Positions 53,824-62,430 of a stretch of 64,000 bases of DNA are shown here, in pieces. A program made the position numbers and the translations under genes. The first letter of the stretch is position 1; each line of letters begins with the position of its first letter. The stretch covers positions 1,984,001 to 2,048,000 of the forward strand of contig NZ_JACSEU010000001.1 of the NCBI RefSeq assembly GCF_014334335.1, in the 5' to 3' direction. Source of the stretch: Treponema sp. Marseille-Q3903 (GTDB taxonomy: Bacteria; Spirochaetota; Spirochaetia; Treponematales; Treponemataceae). The notes under the pieces were generated by a model. The model did not search any database. It was not told where the DNA came from and was given only the letters and a program-made list of their open reading frames with translations.

Positions 53824-54606
53824 TTAATTAAAAAGATCGTCCCACCCGTAGAGATTTCCTTTAGAGAGTTTTCCTGTTTTTAACGATGATGACAACTTTA
53901 CAAGCGATTCTACAGCTCCGACTGCAAAACCTTCTCGGCTTCGTGCCGTGTGCGTAAGTTCAATTGTGTCAGCCGTCCCGTCAAAAAAAACTTTATGAGT
54001 TCCGGGAACATTGCCGCAGCGTGTTGAACTTACATGAAGCTGATTTTGAGAAGGACGCTGATGAAAAGAATCTGTCACAATTTCCGATTTTTCAGAATAA
54101 GAAAGCTGAATGCGCCGTGCGATTTCCAATGCAGTTCCCGAAGGGCTGTCCGCCTTTTGATTGTGATGCATTTCCCATGTCGCCACATCGTAGTCTTTGT
54201 AATCATGCATGATTCTCGCTGCTTCTTCTACGATTTTATAAAACATATTTACACCGATAGAAAAGTTTCCGGCAGTCATCACGGTTCCGCCTACAGATTT
54301 TGCGTATTCAGCGATTTCTTTGTATCTGTCATTCCAACCTGTCGTTCCTACGACGAGCGGCAATTGAAGAGGAAGAATAGCTTTTATATTTTCTATCACG
54401 GAAGACGGGTGAGTAAATTCAATCACACCTTCTGCTCCGCTCGACTTTACACTTCTGGCAACAGCGCCTGAATCATTTTCAGAAACTTTTACGGAAGCGT
54501 CTTGAGCATAAACATCGATCGTTGCGACAACTTCGTGACCGGCTCGTTTTGCACACTGTTCAATCATGTGCCCCATTTTTCCGTATCCGACAAGTGCGAT
54601 TTTCAT
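53824..54606 (-). CDS. dapB: 4-Hydroxy-tetrahydrodipicolinate reductase
   Basis: NAD(P)H-dependent step of the lysine/diaminopimelate pathway. The 260-residue product has the Rossmann start LVGYGKMGHMIEQ, VVGTTGWN, GNFSIGVNMF, the catalytic-site EMHHNQKADSPSGTA and C-terminal HTARSREGFAVGA. AAAGGAG lies 6 nt upstream, in the 11-nt gap after lysC. Co-transcribed with aspartokinase, the first step of the same pathway. Confidence 0.97.
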   Translation of the reverse strand: MKIALVGYGKMGHMIEQCAKRAGHEVVATIDVYAQDASVKVSENDSGAVARSVKSSGAEGVIEFTHPSSVIENIKAILPLQLPLVVGTTGWNDRYKEIAEYAKSVGGTVMTAGNFSIGVNMFYKIVEEAARIMHDYKDYDVATWEMHHNQKADSPSGTALEIARRIQLSYSEKSEIVTDSFHQRPSQNQLHVSSTRCGNVPGTHKVFFDGTADTIELTHTARSREGFAVGAVESLVKLSSSLKTGKLSKGNLYGWDDLFN

Positions 54607-54617
54607 TGCAAACTCCT

Positions 54618-55946
54618 TTAGTTAAAATAAGCAGCGTGGAGAATCTGCACGGTTTTTTCCGCTTCATCATCGTCTACAATCATGCTGATGTTGACTTTGC
54701 TTGCCCCTTGAGAAATCATCTGAACGTTGATTCCTTCGTCTGCGAGTGCATCAAAACCGCTTGCCAAAATTGCAGAGCTGTGGGCTGCGTCGCATATAAT
54801 TGTGACAATTGCTTTGCACTTGCGGACTGCAACCTGACTTGCCTGCTCCAAATCTAAAATCAATCCAGCCGGTAAATCATTTTTTGAATTAACTGTGAGC
54901 GAGACAGAGACTTCTGAAGTTGCAATCACATCTATAGAAATATTCCATTTTAAGAAGTTGTTGAAAATATGTGCGAGAAAACCTGCCGCACCGAGCATAC
55001 GAGAGCTGACAATGTCTATCAGCGTTATATGTTTTACAGTTGTGATTGCACAAACAGGAGGAACTTTTCCAGTGTGCTTTTCAACTATGATAGTTCCGGG
55101 ACTTTTTATGTTGTAAGAATTTTTTACTCTAACCGGGGTCCCAACTTTACGAACCGGCAACATAGAGCGAGGATGAAGCACTTGTGCCCCAAATATAGCG
55201 AGTTCCTGAGCCTCTTCATAAGTCACTTCGGGCACCGGTTTTGCATCTTTTACAACGCGCGGATCTGTCGTCATAATTCCGTCGACGTCTTTCCATGTCT
55301 GAACTTCTTCAGCCCGCATTGCGGCCCCTATCATAGTTGCAGTTAAATCAGAACCGCCTCGTCCGAGTGTCGTGATATTTCCCTTAATGTCTTTTGCAAT
55401 AAACCCTGTCACAATTGGAATTTCGTTATCTTGACCGTTTTTGTAAGCATTCAAATGATGTGGAATATTGTCCCAAACTTCGTCCAAGAGTTCTGCCGCC
55501 ATAAAGTTGCTGTCAGATTTTATTCCGATATCCCACGCATCATAGAATTTTGCAGGGATTCCTTGAGACTCGAGATAAGCAGCCATCATCCTTACAGACA
55601 TTCTTTCGCCGAATGAAACAAGATAGTCGCGAGAACGTTTACTGACTTCTTTAAGCATTGAGATTCCTGTGAGAAGCTGTTTTAATTCGACAAGGAGAGC
55701 TTGAATGGTATCGATTTTGATGCCGAGTTCTCCGGCAGTTTCTTCGTGAAGTTTTGCAACTCCTCCAACATCTACAACAGATTCAACAGCTTTATCGGCT
55801 GCTTCAAGAAGATGATCAGTTGTGTCGCCCATTGCAGACAAAACAACAACAGGACGTTTATCCTGATACGCTTGGATAATAGAAGCAACGTGTTTGATTC
55901 TTTCAGCGTTTGCGACACTTGAGCCGCCGAATTTCATTACAATCAT
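54618..55946 (-). CDS. lysC: Aspartokinase
   Basis: Phosphorylates aspartate, first step to lysine, methionine and threonine. The 442-residue protein has KFGGSSVANAERI, VSFGERMSVRM, LGRGGSDLTATMIG and WKDVDGIMTTDPR, then two ACT regulatory domains (ISIDVIATSEVSVSL, GINVQMISQGASKVN). TATAAT lies 6 nt before the ATG at 55946, with no ribosome site, so a leaderless mRNA is predicted; MKFGGSS from 55937 is an alternative start. Confidence 0.96.
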   Translation of the reverse strand: MIVMKFGGSSVANAERIKHVASIIQAYQDKRPVVVLSAMGDTTDHLLEAADKAVESVVDVGGVAKLHEETAGELGIKIDTIQALLVELKQLLTGISMLKEVSKRSRDYLVSFGERMSVRMMAAYLESQGIPAKFYDAWDIGIKSDSNFMAAELLDEVWDNIPHHLNAYKNGQDNEIPIVTGFIAKDIKGNITTLGRGGSDLTATMIGAAMRAEEVQTWKDVDGIMTTDPRVVKDAKPVPEVTYEEAQELAIFGAQVLHPRSMLPVRKVGTPVRVKNSYNIKSPGTIIVEKHTGKVPPVCAITTVKHITLIDIVSSRMLGAAGFLAHIFNNFLKWNISIDVIATSEVSVSLTVNSKNDLPAGLILDLEQASQVAVRKCKAIVTIICDAAHSSAILASGFDALADEGINVQMISQGASKVNISMIVDDDEAEKTVQILHAAYFN

Positions 55947-56014
55947 AAGATGATTATAATGATTTGCAATGCCCGATGGAAGTATCAGGCATGTACAAAG
56001 GATATTCCATTCGC

Positions 56015-56082
56015 CACCGGTGGAAGTTTGTCACCGGTGAAATTTTGTCGCCTGTGAAAGTTTATCATCTGTGGAACAAAAC
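56015..56082. repeat. 17-bp tandem repeat, four units
   Basis: Units at 56015, 56032, 56049 and 56066: CACCGGTGGAAGTTTGT, CACCGGTGAAATTTTGT, CGCCTGTGAAAGTTTAT and CATCTGTGGAACAAAAC. The first two contain the perfect palindrome CACCGGTG. The last two units lie in the 3' end of the RNB gene, so repeat growth appears to have started from, or into, coding sequence. Confidence 0.7.
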
Positions 56083-57963
56083 TTTTTGATTTGGGATATC
56101 TACATCTGACACTTTAAGTTCAATCTTATCGTTTAGATTCACATCATCACAATTTTTAATTGTCGCCTGCATGTCGATAGAAGGGATTAAAAACAACGCA
56201 TCTGTTCCCCTCTTATCTATGCAGTAGCCGTCAAAAACATTGTCGGGATTTTGTAAAAGATAAATCAGCTTCCAGTGTGTTTCGCTGAATCTGCTAGCTT
56301 TGCGAGCCGCAACGGACGCTTCATCGCCGGCAGAAACTTTTTCAAGCATTTCGTCTTTTGTCATAAGGCGGTGACCGGCCAGAAAAGCGCGCAACTGTTC
56401 GTGAGCAATCAAGTCTCCATAGCGGCGCAACGGGGATGTCACCTGACTATAAAACGAAACTCCAAGCCCTGCATGAGGAGCTGGAGTGATACCAACCGAG
56501 CGGCGGCGCATGCATTTCACTCGTGCAAATTGACCTGCCCAGCCGCCGGGAAGATTGTCAGGAAATTCAGGAGATTCCTGACTGACATACGGAAAAGGGA
56601 TCTGATTTTTAAAGGCAAAACACGCTGCACCTTCGCCTGCAAGAATCATGAGTTCCGCAACCATATCGTTAGAGCTGTATTTTACATCTTCTTGAACTGT
56701 GACTTTTTTTGTCTCGCGGTTTACTGTTATTGAAACTTCGGGCATCTGAATAGTCACTGCTCCTGCCTTTTCTCGGCGCTCTTTATTTTTTTCAGCAATT
56801 TCAAAAAAAGGCTTTAACTCAGAACTTTCTTTATTTTCTTCAGCATTTTTGTAAGTAAGCCTTTTGACGTTGATTTTAGTTTTGAAAACGGCACAATCTT
56901 CTATCTGGCTTTCATCATCTAGTTTAATTCTAAAAGATAACGCACGGCATGCTGTCTTTAAGCCAAGAGCATAATCTTCAAGGCAACTTTCGGAGAGCAT
57001 TCTGGAAGTGCCTTCAGGAATATACAAAGTCGTACCGCGATTTCTCGCTGCAATATCTATTTTAGAATCAGGAGCAACTGAGGAAGCAGGGTCTGCGATG
57101 TGAACCCAAAGATATTCTCCGTCAAAAGCAACTGCATCATCAGGGTCTGCAGAATCTTCACTGTCGATTGCATAAGCCGTTCCGGGAACTTCGAGGCGTT
57201 CTTCTTCTGGCATAGAGCCAAGCTGCTCTTTTGCCGAGTCAAAGCTGAACCCAAATCGTGTAGGATACGGATTTTTTGTGATATCCCAGATTCCCGTATC
57301 TATAAGAAGTTTATGAGCTTTCTCTATCGTCAAAGAGATTCCCGCTTCTTGCATCACTTTGCATTTATCTGTCTTGCAAAGAGCAAAAGCTTCAACTTCA
57401 CCCATGTATTTTGCATCGTCAGGAAGGTCGAGTTTTTTATTTTTCAACCGTGTTATAAATGCGGAGTGAATTTCCGCTTCGTGTTCTTTTTCGTAGTTTT
57501 TTTTATTTATTGCATCGATTTCAGATTGTGTTCGCGGCGTAAAAATAATTTTGCCGTTTTTAAATTCTTCGGCATTTAAGACAAAATGAGAGTTGCTTAA
57601 TACAGCCGAATAAAATGCCCAGCTTGAATCTGCATCAAAACTTCCGCGTGCATATTCAGCGAGTTCGCAGATTGACAATGGCGCAGTCGCCGTAGATATG
57701 TCACTCTGCAAAAGTTCGTAAGTTTCGTCTATCTGATTTTGAAGTTCACTGTCTGAAAAATCAAGCACAGTTTCCAAAGAAGAACACGGTCCTTGGTGAA
57801 GGAGGACGACATCTTTTTCGCGGACTTTTTGCTCTCCGTAAACTGCTTTTTTCCCTGTGGAAGTTGCGCTCTGCGTGCAGAATTTTATGATATATTTTTC
57901 ACCGTCACGGTCGGCAATGACTGCTGCCTGACTTTTGTAAAGTACAACTGCTAATTTATTCAT
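56065..57963 (-). CDS. RNB-domain exoribonuclease (RNase II/R family)
   Basis: A 632-residue protein with the RNB catalytic block IDSEDSADPDDAVAF (clustered Asp residues), then LYIPEGTSRMLSES, TSPLRRYGDLIAHEQ and a C-terminal S1-like beta part (IELKVSDVDIPNQKV). It probably degrades RNA 3' to 5'. The N-terminal 200 residues differ from E. coli RNase R. An extended -10 (TGA-TAAAAT) lies 6 nt before the ATG, with no ribosome site. The stop lies inside a 17-bp repeat. Confidence 0.88.
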   Translation of the reverse strand: MNKLAVVLYKSQAAVIADRDGEKYIIKFCTQSATSTGKKAVYGEQKVREKDVVLLHQGPCSSLETVLDFSDSELQNQIDETYELLQSDISTATAPLSICELAEYARGSFDADSSWAFYSAVLSNSHFVLNAEEFKNGKIIFTPRTQSEIDAINKKNYEKEHEAEIHSAFITRLKNKKLDLPDDAKYMGEVEAFALCKTDKCKVMQEAGISLTIEKAHKLLIDTGIWDITKNPYPTRFGFSFDSAKEQLGSMPEEERLEVPGTAYAIDSEDSADPDDAVAFDGEYLWVHIADPASSVAPDSKIDIAARNRGTTLYIPEGTSRMLSESCLEDYALGLKTACRALSFRIKLDDESQIEDCAVFKTKINVKRLTYKNAEENKESSELKPFFEIAEKNKERREKAGAVTIQMPEVSITVNRETKKVTVQEDVKYSSNDMVAELMILAGEGAACFAFKNQIPFPYVSQESPEFPDNLPGGWAGQFARVKCMRRRSVGITPAPHAGLGVSFYSQVTSPLRRYGDLIAHEQLRAFLAGHRLMTKDEMLEKVSAGDEASVAARKASRFSETHWKLIYLLQNPDNVFDGYCIDKRGTDALFLIPSIDMQATIKNCDDVNLNDKIELKVSDVDIPNQKVLFHR

Positions 57964-57969
57964 TTTGCC

Positions 57970-57975
57970 ATTTTA
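57970..57975 (-). promoter_or_regulatory. Extended -10 box of the RNB gene
   Basis: Minus strand TGA-TAAAAT (TAAAAT 57975-57970), then GGCAAA and the ATG at 57963. The -35 region reads AAGACA at a 17-nt spacing. Confidence 0.45.
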
Positions 57976-58086
57976 TCAGAGATTTTAAGATTTGTCTTTG
58001 GGGCGATGTCGGCATGCCGGAAATCAGCGCAACGGAGACTTCGTTTTGTTCAATATCTGAAATCTACATCTGCAGAACAGATTCAT

Positions 58087-58115
58087 TTGTATAAAACTCG
58101 TTAATTTGATAAACT
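58087..58115 (+). promoter_or_regulatory. Promoter of hisAIE-hisD, predicts leaderless mRNA
   Basis: TTGTAT (58087-58092), 17-nt spacer, TGA-TAAACT (-10 at 58110-58115), then CTCTTCT and the ATG at 58123. No ribosome site. Confidence 0.45.
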
Positions 58116-58122
58116 CTCTTCT

Positions 58123-59418
58123 ATGGTAATATCTTCTATTGACTTAAAAAACGGACATGTCGTTCAACTCAAAAACGGAAAAGAACTTGTACTTCAGCGA
58201 GATGACGCTGATGATTTAATCAGTAAGTTCGACATGTATGGAGAAGTTGCAATAATTGACCTTGATGCAGCTCTCGGAAACGTCGATTCAAAAGGAAATA
58301 CTGTAAACACTGAGCTCCTAAAGTCTCTTTTACACAAAGGAAATGTTCGCACAGGCGGTGGAATAAGAACGGTAAAACGAGCGCGAGAGCTCATAAGTCT
58401 TGGAGCGGAAAAAGTTATAATCGGTTCAAGCGCATGGAAAACAGAGCCAAAGCCGGGCGAATCTGTGATAAATGAAGATTTTTTAAATGAACTTGAAACT
58501 GCAATTGGAAAAGACAGAATAATTATTTCCGTTGACTCTATAAACGGGAAAATTGCGGTAAAAGGCTGGACACAAATTGTCGACATCTCTCTTGTTGAAG
58601 GCGCAAAACAAGCCGAAAAATTCTGTTCAGAGCTTCTTTTTACTTGCGTTGAAAGAGAAGGCTGCATGCAGGGAACCGACATCGATTACGTTCGTCAGCT
58701 TCGAGATGCAGTCAAATGCCGTGTAGTCGTTGCCGGCGGAGTTTCCTCTGTAGAAGAAATCAAGCAGCTCGAAAAAATGAACTGCGACGTCCAGCTTGGA
58801 ATGGCTCTCTATACAGATAAAGTGGACTTGAAAGATTCATTTATCGCATGTCTTGATTTTGAAAAAATGCCTTTAATTCCGGTGATTGCGCAGAGCGTAA
58901 ACGGTGAAGTTTTGATGCAGGGATTTGCAAATGAACAAGCCGTTCGGAAATCTTTTGACTGCGGAAAGTTGACGTTTTGGAGCCGTTCACGAAATGAGAT
59001 TTGGACAAAAGGTGAAACAAGCAAAAACTTTCTCAACATCGTAAGGATGAGAGTTGACTGCGACCGCGATTGTATCCTTGCGACAGTTATTCCTGACGGT
59101 CCTTCATGTCACACAGGAAGTTGGACGTGCTTTACGACAGCTCCCGACGAAAAATCAAGCATGGGCAGATTGTACAACATCATCGCCGACAGATTTAAAA
59201 ATCCAAAACCCGGCAGTTACACAGCAACTTTAGATGCAAAACGCGTGCGTGAAAAAATAGAAGAAGAAGCGGAAGAGCTTTGTGAAGCAGAAGGAAAAAA
59301 TGAAGTTATATGGGAAGCAGCCGATTTAATGTACTTTGTAAACGTCCTGATGTATAAAGAAGGCGTAACATGGAAAGATGTCTACGACGAACTTGACCGC
59401 AGGCACAAGGAACATTAA
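58123..59418 (+). CDS. HisA-HisI-HisE fusion, three histidine-pathway enzymes in one chain
   Basis: A 431-residue protein. Residues 1-240 are a HisA-type barrel (IDLKNGHVVQL with Asp7, SVDSINGKIAVKGW with Asp138, VVAGGVSSVEEI). Residues 247-338 are HisI, PR-AMP cyclohydrolase (LMQGFANEQAV, VDCDRDC metal site, PSCHTGSWTCF). Residues 345-431 are HisE, PR-ATP pyrophosphatase (KIEEEAEELCEA, WEAADLMYFVNVLM). The HisA part lacks the usual T-x-I-x-x-DGT loop, with CVEREGCMQG in its place. HisI-HisE fusion is common; joining HisA in front is unusual. hisD follows 40 bp later. Confidence 0.88.
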   Translation: MVISSIDLKNGHVVQLKNGKELVLQRDDADDLISKFDMYGEVAIIDLDAALGNVDSKGNTVNTELLKSLLHKGNVRTGGGIRTVKRARELISLGAEKVIIGSSAWKTEPKPGESVINEDFLNELETAIGKDRIIISVDSINGKIAVKGWTQIVDISLVEGAKQAEKFCSELLFTCVEREGCMQGTDIDYVRQLRDAVKCRVVVAGGVSSVEEIKQLEKMNCDVQLGMALYTDKVDLKDSFIACLDFEKMPLIPVIAQSVNGEVLMQGFANEQAVRKSFDCGKLTFWSRSRNEIWTKGETSKNFLNIVRMRVDCDRDCILATVIPDGPSCHTGSWTCFTTAPDEKSSMGRLYNIIADRFKNPKPGSYTATLDAKRVREKIEEEAEELCEAEGKNEVIWEAADLMYFVNVLMYKEGVTWKDVYDELDRRHKEH

Positions 59419-59458
59419 AAATACAAAAACAATAATTCAATAAAAGAACGGAGATAAA

Positions 59459-60826
59459 ATGATAAAGATACAAAATATAAATGATGTTGAAGAAGATTTT
59501 TTTAAGCCCCGCGCTTTTGAAGATTCTAATGAAGTTGTGATGTCGGTTCTTGAAGAAGTTCAAAAAAGAGGAGATGCCGCACTTCGACTTTATGGACAGA
59601 AATTTGACGTAGCTGTTCCTGCACAATTTGAAGTTCCGCAGGCTGAATTAAAAGCTGCCGCAGAAAAACTCAAAATAGAAAAACGAGATGTTTACGACGC
59701 TATCGTCTATTCCCACGATTTGGCATTGCGTTTTGCAAACTTGCAGCGCAAATCATTTAAAGATTTTGAAGAAGAACTTGCGCCCGGTCTTATCACAGGT
59801 CAGAGGATAATTCCAGTAGATACGGCAGGATGTTATGTTCCAGCAGGACGGTTCCCTCTTGTTTCAACCGTTATCATGACAGTAACTCCGGCAGTTGCCG
59901 CAGGAGTAAAAAATGTAATCATCTGTACACCGCCTCGCGTTCACCCCGATGATGCAGTTGAAGCCGGAAAAACAGGAAGCGGAATATCTGGAAAAGCTTT
60001 CGTCGGAGGAAAACCTTATGCCGATGAAGGAATAATGGCTGCAGCATACATCTGCAAAGTCAATCACCTTTATGCGGTAGGCGGCGCACAAGGAATTGCA
60101 GCTATGGCTTACGGCACGGAAAGCATTCCTCAGGCAGACGTAATAGTCGGACCTGGAAATAAATTTGTAGCAGCAGCAAAACGCGCCGTATTTGGCACAG
60201 TTGGAATCGATATGGTAGCAGGACCTACAGAAGTATTGATCATCGCAGACAAATCAGCAAATCCTGAATGGGTTGCAGCCGATTTACTTGCACAGGCAGA
60301 GCATGACACTGTTGCACAGCCGATACTCGTGACAGACAGCGTAGAGCTCGCTGACAAAGTCAGAGAAGCAATTGAAGCTCAGCTTGAAACCCTCACAACA
60401 AAAGCGATCGCTCGCAAAAGCATAGACAACTGCGGACGCATCATAATAGTAAACAATATTGAAAATGCTGTGGAAGTTGCAAACAGAAAAGCACCTGAAC
60501 ATCTTGAAATCGCAATGGAAAAATCAGAGCTTCGGGACAAAATCGAAAGCGAATTGCACAATTATGGCTCTCTTTTCATAGGACATTATTCTGCAGAAGT
60601 CTTTGGAGATTACGCAGCAGGACTGAATCACACTCTTCCAACATCAGGAACGGCAAAATACACAGGCGGTTTGAGCGTGCGGATGTTCTTAAAAACTGTT
60701 ACAACACTTCGTGCCGAAAACGGAAAGGCGGGAATGCTAAAAAGCGCAGCAGCCGCATCTTATCTGGGAGATTGCGAAGGTCTTTCAGGTCATGCGCGTG
60801 CCGCTAGAATTAGGATAGAAAAATGA
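59459..60826 (+). CDS. hisD: Histidinol dehydrogenase
   Basis: Last two oxidations of histidine synthesis. The 455-residue protein contains PVDTAGCYVPAGRFPLVS, YAVGGAQGIAAMAYG, VGPGNKFVAAAKR, AGPTEVLIIAD, LAQAEHDTVAQ (zinc and catalytic His-Glu), GHYSAEVFGDYAAGLNHTLPT. A roughly 20-residue insertion after CTPPRVHPDD (EAGKTGSGISG) is not general. GGAG lies 5 nt before the ATG. The stop overlaps the def start (ATGA). Confidence 0.97.
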   Translation: MIKIQNINDVEEDFFKPRAFEDSNEVVMSVLEEVQKRGDAALRLYGQKFDVAVPAQFEVPQAELKAAAEKLKIEKRDVYDAIVYSHDLALRFANLQRKSFKDFEEELAPGLITGQRIIPVDTAGCYVPAGRFPLVSTVIMTVTPAVAAGVKNVIICTPPRVHPDDAVEAGKTGSGISGKAFVGGKPYADEGIMAAAYICKVNHLYAVGGAQGIAAMAYGTESIPQADVIVGPGNKFVAAAKRAVFGTVGIDMVAGPTEVLIIADKSANPEWVAADLLAQAEHDTVAQPILVTDSVELADKVREAIEAQLETLTTKAIARKSIDNCGRIIIVNNIENAVEVANRKAPEHLEIAMEKSELRDKIESELHNYGSLFIGHYSAEVFGDYAAGLNHTLPTSGTAKYTGGLSVRMFLKTVTTLRAENGKAGMLKSAAAASYLGDCEGLSGHARAARIRIEK

Positions 60827-61395
60827 TTTTAAAAATAATAAAACTTGGTGAAGATATTTTGAGAGAAAAAGCCGAGCCCGTCTCGGAAATCAATGACGAA
60901 ATTCGCAAGCTTGCGGACGACATGTTCGAAACAATGCTCGATGCAGATGGAGTTGGACTTGCCTGCCCTCAAGTCGGAAAAAAACTCAGGATGTTCGTTA
61001 TCATTGCAGACGACGACGTTCGCCGAGTTTTTATCAATCCTCAGATTATCAAAACTTCTGAACAAGTTTGCGACTACGAAGAAGGCTGCCTGAGTATTCC
61101 TCAAGTTTATGAAACGATAACTCGGCCACAAAAAGTGACAATTCAAGCTTTCAACGAAAAAGGTCGTCCGTTTACGCTTGATGCCGACGGTTTTCTTGCA
61201 CGCATAATTCAGCATGAATACGATCACCTTGAAGGAATTATGTATATTGACCGCGGTGACAAAAAATTCGCGGAAAAAACTATTGAACAGTTCAAAAAGC
61301 GTGCAGAACGCGCCGCAGAAAAATCAAAATTAAAAGAAGCAAAAGCAAGAAAAATCGCTGCAAAAATTGCGGCAAAGGAAGCAAAAAATAAATAA
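60823..61395 (+). CDS. def: Peptide deformylase
   Basis: Removes the formyl group from nascent proteins. The 190-residue protein has the three metal/active-site motifs GVGLACPQ (usually GVGLAAPQ), EGCLSIP and HEYDH. The last 40 residues are an Ala/Lys-rich helix. It overlaps hisD by 4 bp and touches fmt with no gap (stop at 61395, start at 61396), the usual def-fmt pairing. Confidence 0.97.
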   Translation: MILKIIKLGEDILREKAEPVSEINDEIRKLADDMFETMLDADGVGLACPQVGKKLRMFVIIADDDVRRVFINPQIIKTSEQVCDYEEGCLSIPQVYETITRPQKVTIQAFNEKGRPFTLDADGFLARIIQHEYDHLEGIMYIDRGDKKFAEKTIEQFKKRAERAAEKSKLKEAKARKIAAKIAAKEAKNK

Positions 61396-62412
61396 ATGAA
61401 AGTGTTGTTTGCAGGAAGTCCGGCCGCAGCCCGCATTACATTGCAATATCTCTACGAAAAACAATCAGAATACGATTTTAGTATCGTAGGCGTTCTTTCA
61501 AATCCTCCGACGGCAAAAGGACGCCATAAAACTTTAACCCCGACTCCTGTTGCCGAATTTGCTGAAGAAAAAAATATACCGGTTATCACTCCTGAACACC
61601 TTGACGAATCTGCACGCAACGCAATTCAGCCGCTTGGAGCAGATTTTTTAATCAGCTTTGCTTATGGTCATATTTTCGGGCCGAAATTTCTTGAAATGTT
61701 TTCACTCGGAGGGATAAATCTACACCCTTCCCTTTTACCAAAATACAGAGGCTGCACGCCGGTAACAGCAGCGATATTAAACCGAGATAAACAGACCGCC
61801 GTTACCGTCCAGACTCTTAGCCTAAAAATGGACGAAGGAAATATCCTCGCTCAAACATTGGTGCCTCTGTGCGGGACGGAAACAGGCGAATCGCTTTTGA
61901 ATTACTGCGCATCAGAAGGCGCCAAATTAATCTGCGAAGTTATAAAAGAAACTTGTAAAGAAAAAAAATTGCCTTTGGGAAAAGTCCAGCACGGAGAGCC
62001 GTCCTACACCGGAATTATCACAAAGGAAGATTGCAAAATCAACTGGACAGAATCTGCACAAGTGATCGAAGCAAAAATCAGAGCATTTTATCCCGAACCT
62101 GCATGCTGGTGCGTTTATGATGGACAACCGCTCAAGATACTCGCTGCAAAGGCAATTTCAACAGACACGATGTCCTGCTCGTCAGATACAACGACCCCAT
62201 CAGACTTGTCAAACTCGTCGGGCTCACAAATTGCGGCAAACAATGCAGTTGCAGGAACTGTTTTAAACTACGAAAAAACGACCGGAATAAACATCAAAAC
62301 AGGCGACGGCGTTCTGTGCGTTCAGCAATTACAAAAACAAGGAAAAAATAAGATGGATTATAAAGACTTTATCAACGGTGCACGCGATTTTATCGGCACT
62401 GTTTTACAATAA
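61396..62412 (+). CDS. fmt: Methionyl-tRNA formyltransferase
   Basis: Formylates initiator Met-tRNA using 10-formyl-THF. The 338-residue protein has VLFAGSPAAARITL, the catalytic region NLHPSLLPKYRGCTPV and QTLSLKMDEGNILAQ. A Ser/Thr-rich low-complexity stretch of about 25 residues (near 250-280) interrupts the C-terminal OB-like domain and is not usual for the family. It follows def without a gap. Confidence 0.96.
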   Translation: MKVLFAGSPAAARITLQYLYEKQSEYDFSIVGVLSNPPTAKGRHKTLTPTPVAEFAEEKNIPVITPEHLDESARNAIQPLGADFLISFAYGHIFGPKFLEMFSLGGINLHPSLLPKYRGCTPVTAAILNRDKQTAVTVQTLSLKMDEGNILAQTLVPLCGTETGESLLNYCASEGAKLICEVIKETCKEKKLPLGKVQHGEPSYTGIITKEDCKINWTESAQVIEAKIRAFYPEPACWCVYDGQPLKILAAKAISTDTMSCSSDTTTPSDLSNSSGSQIAANNAVAGTVLNYEKTTGINIKTGDGVLCVQQLQKQGKNKMDYKDFINGARDFIGTVLQ

Positions 62413-62430
62413 ACACTCTGGAGAAAAAAA

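Noticed and set aside
56065-56082. 17-bp repeat as a CRISPR-like remnant
   Set aside because: Only four short diverged units with no spacers, and two of them are coding sequence.
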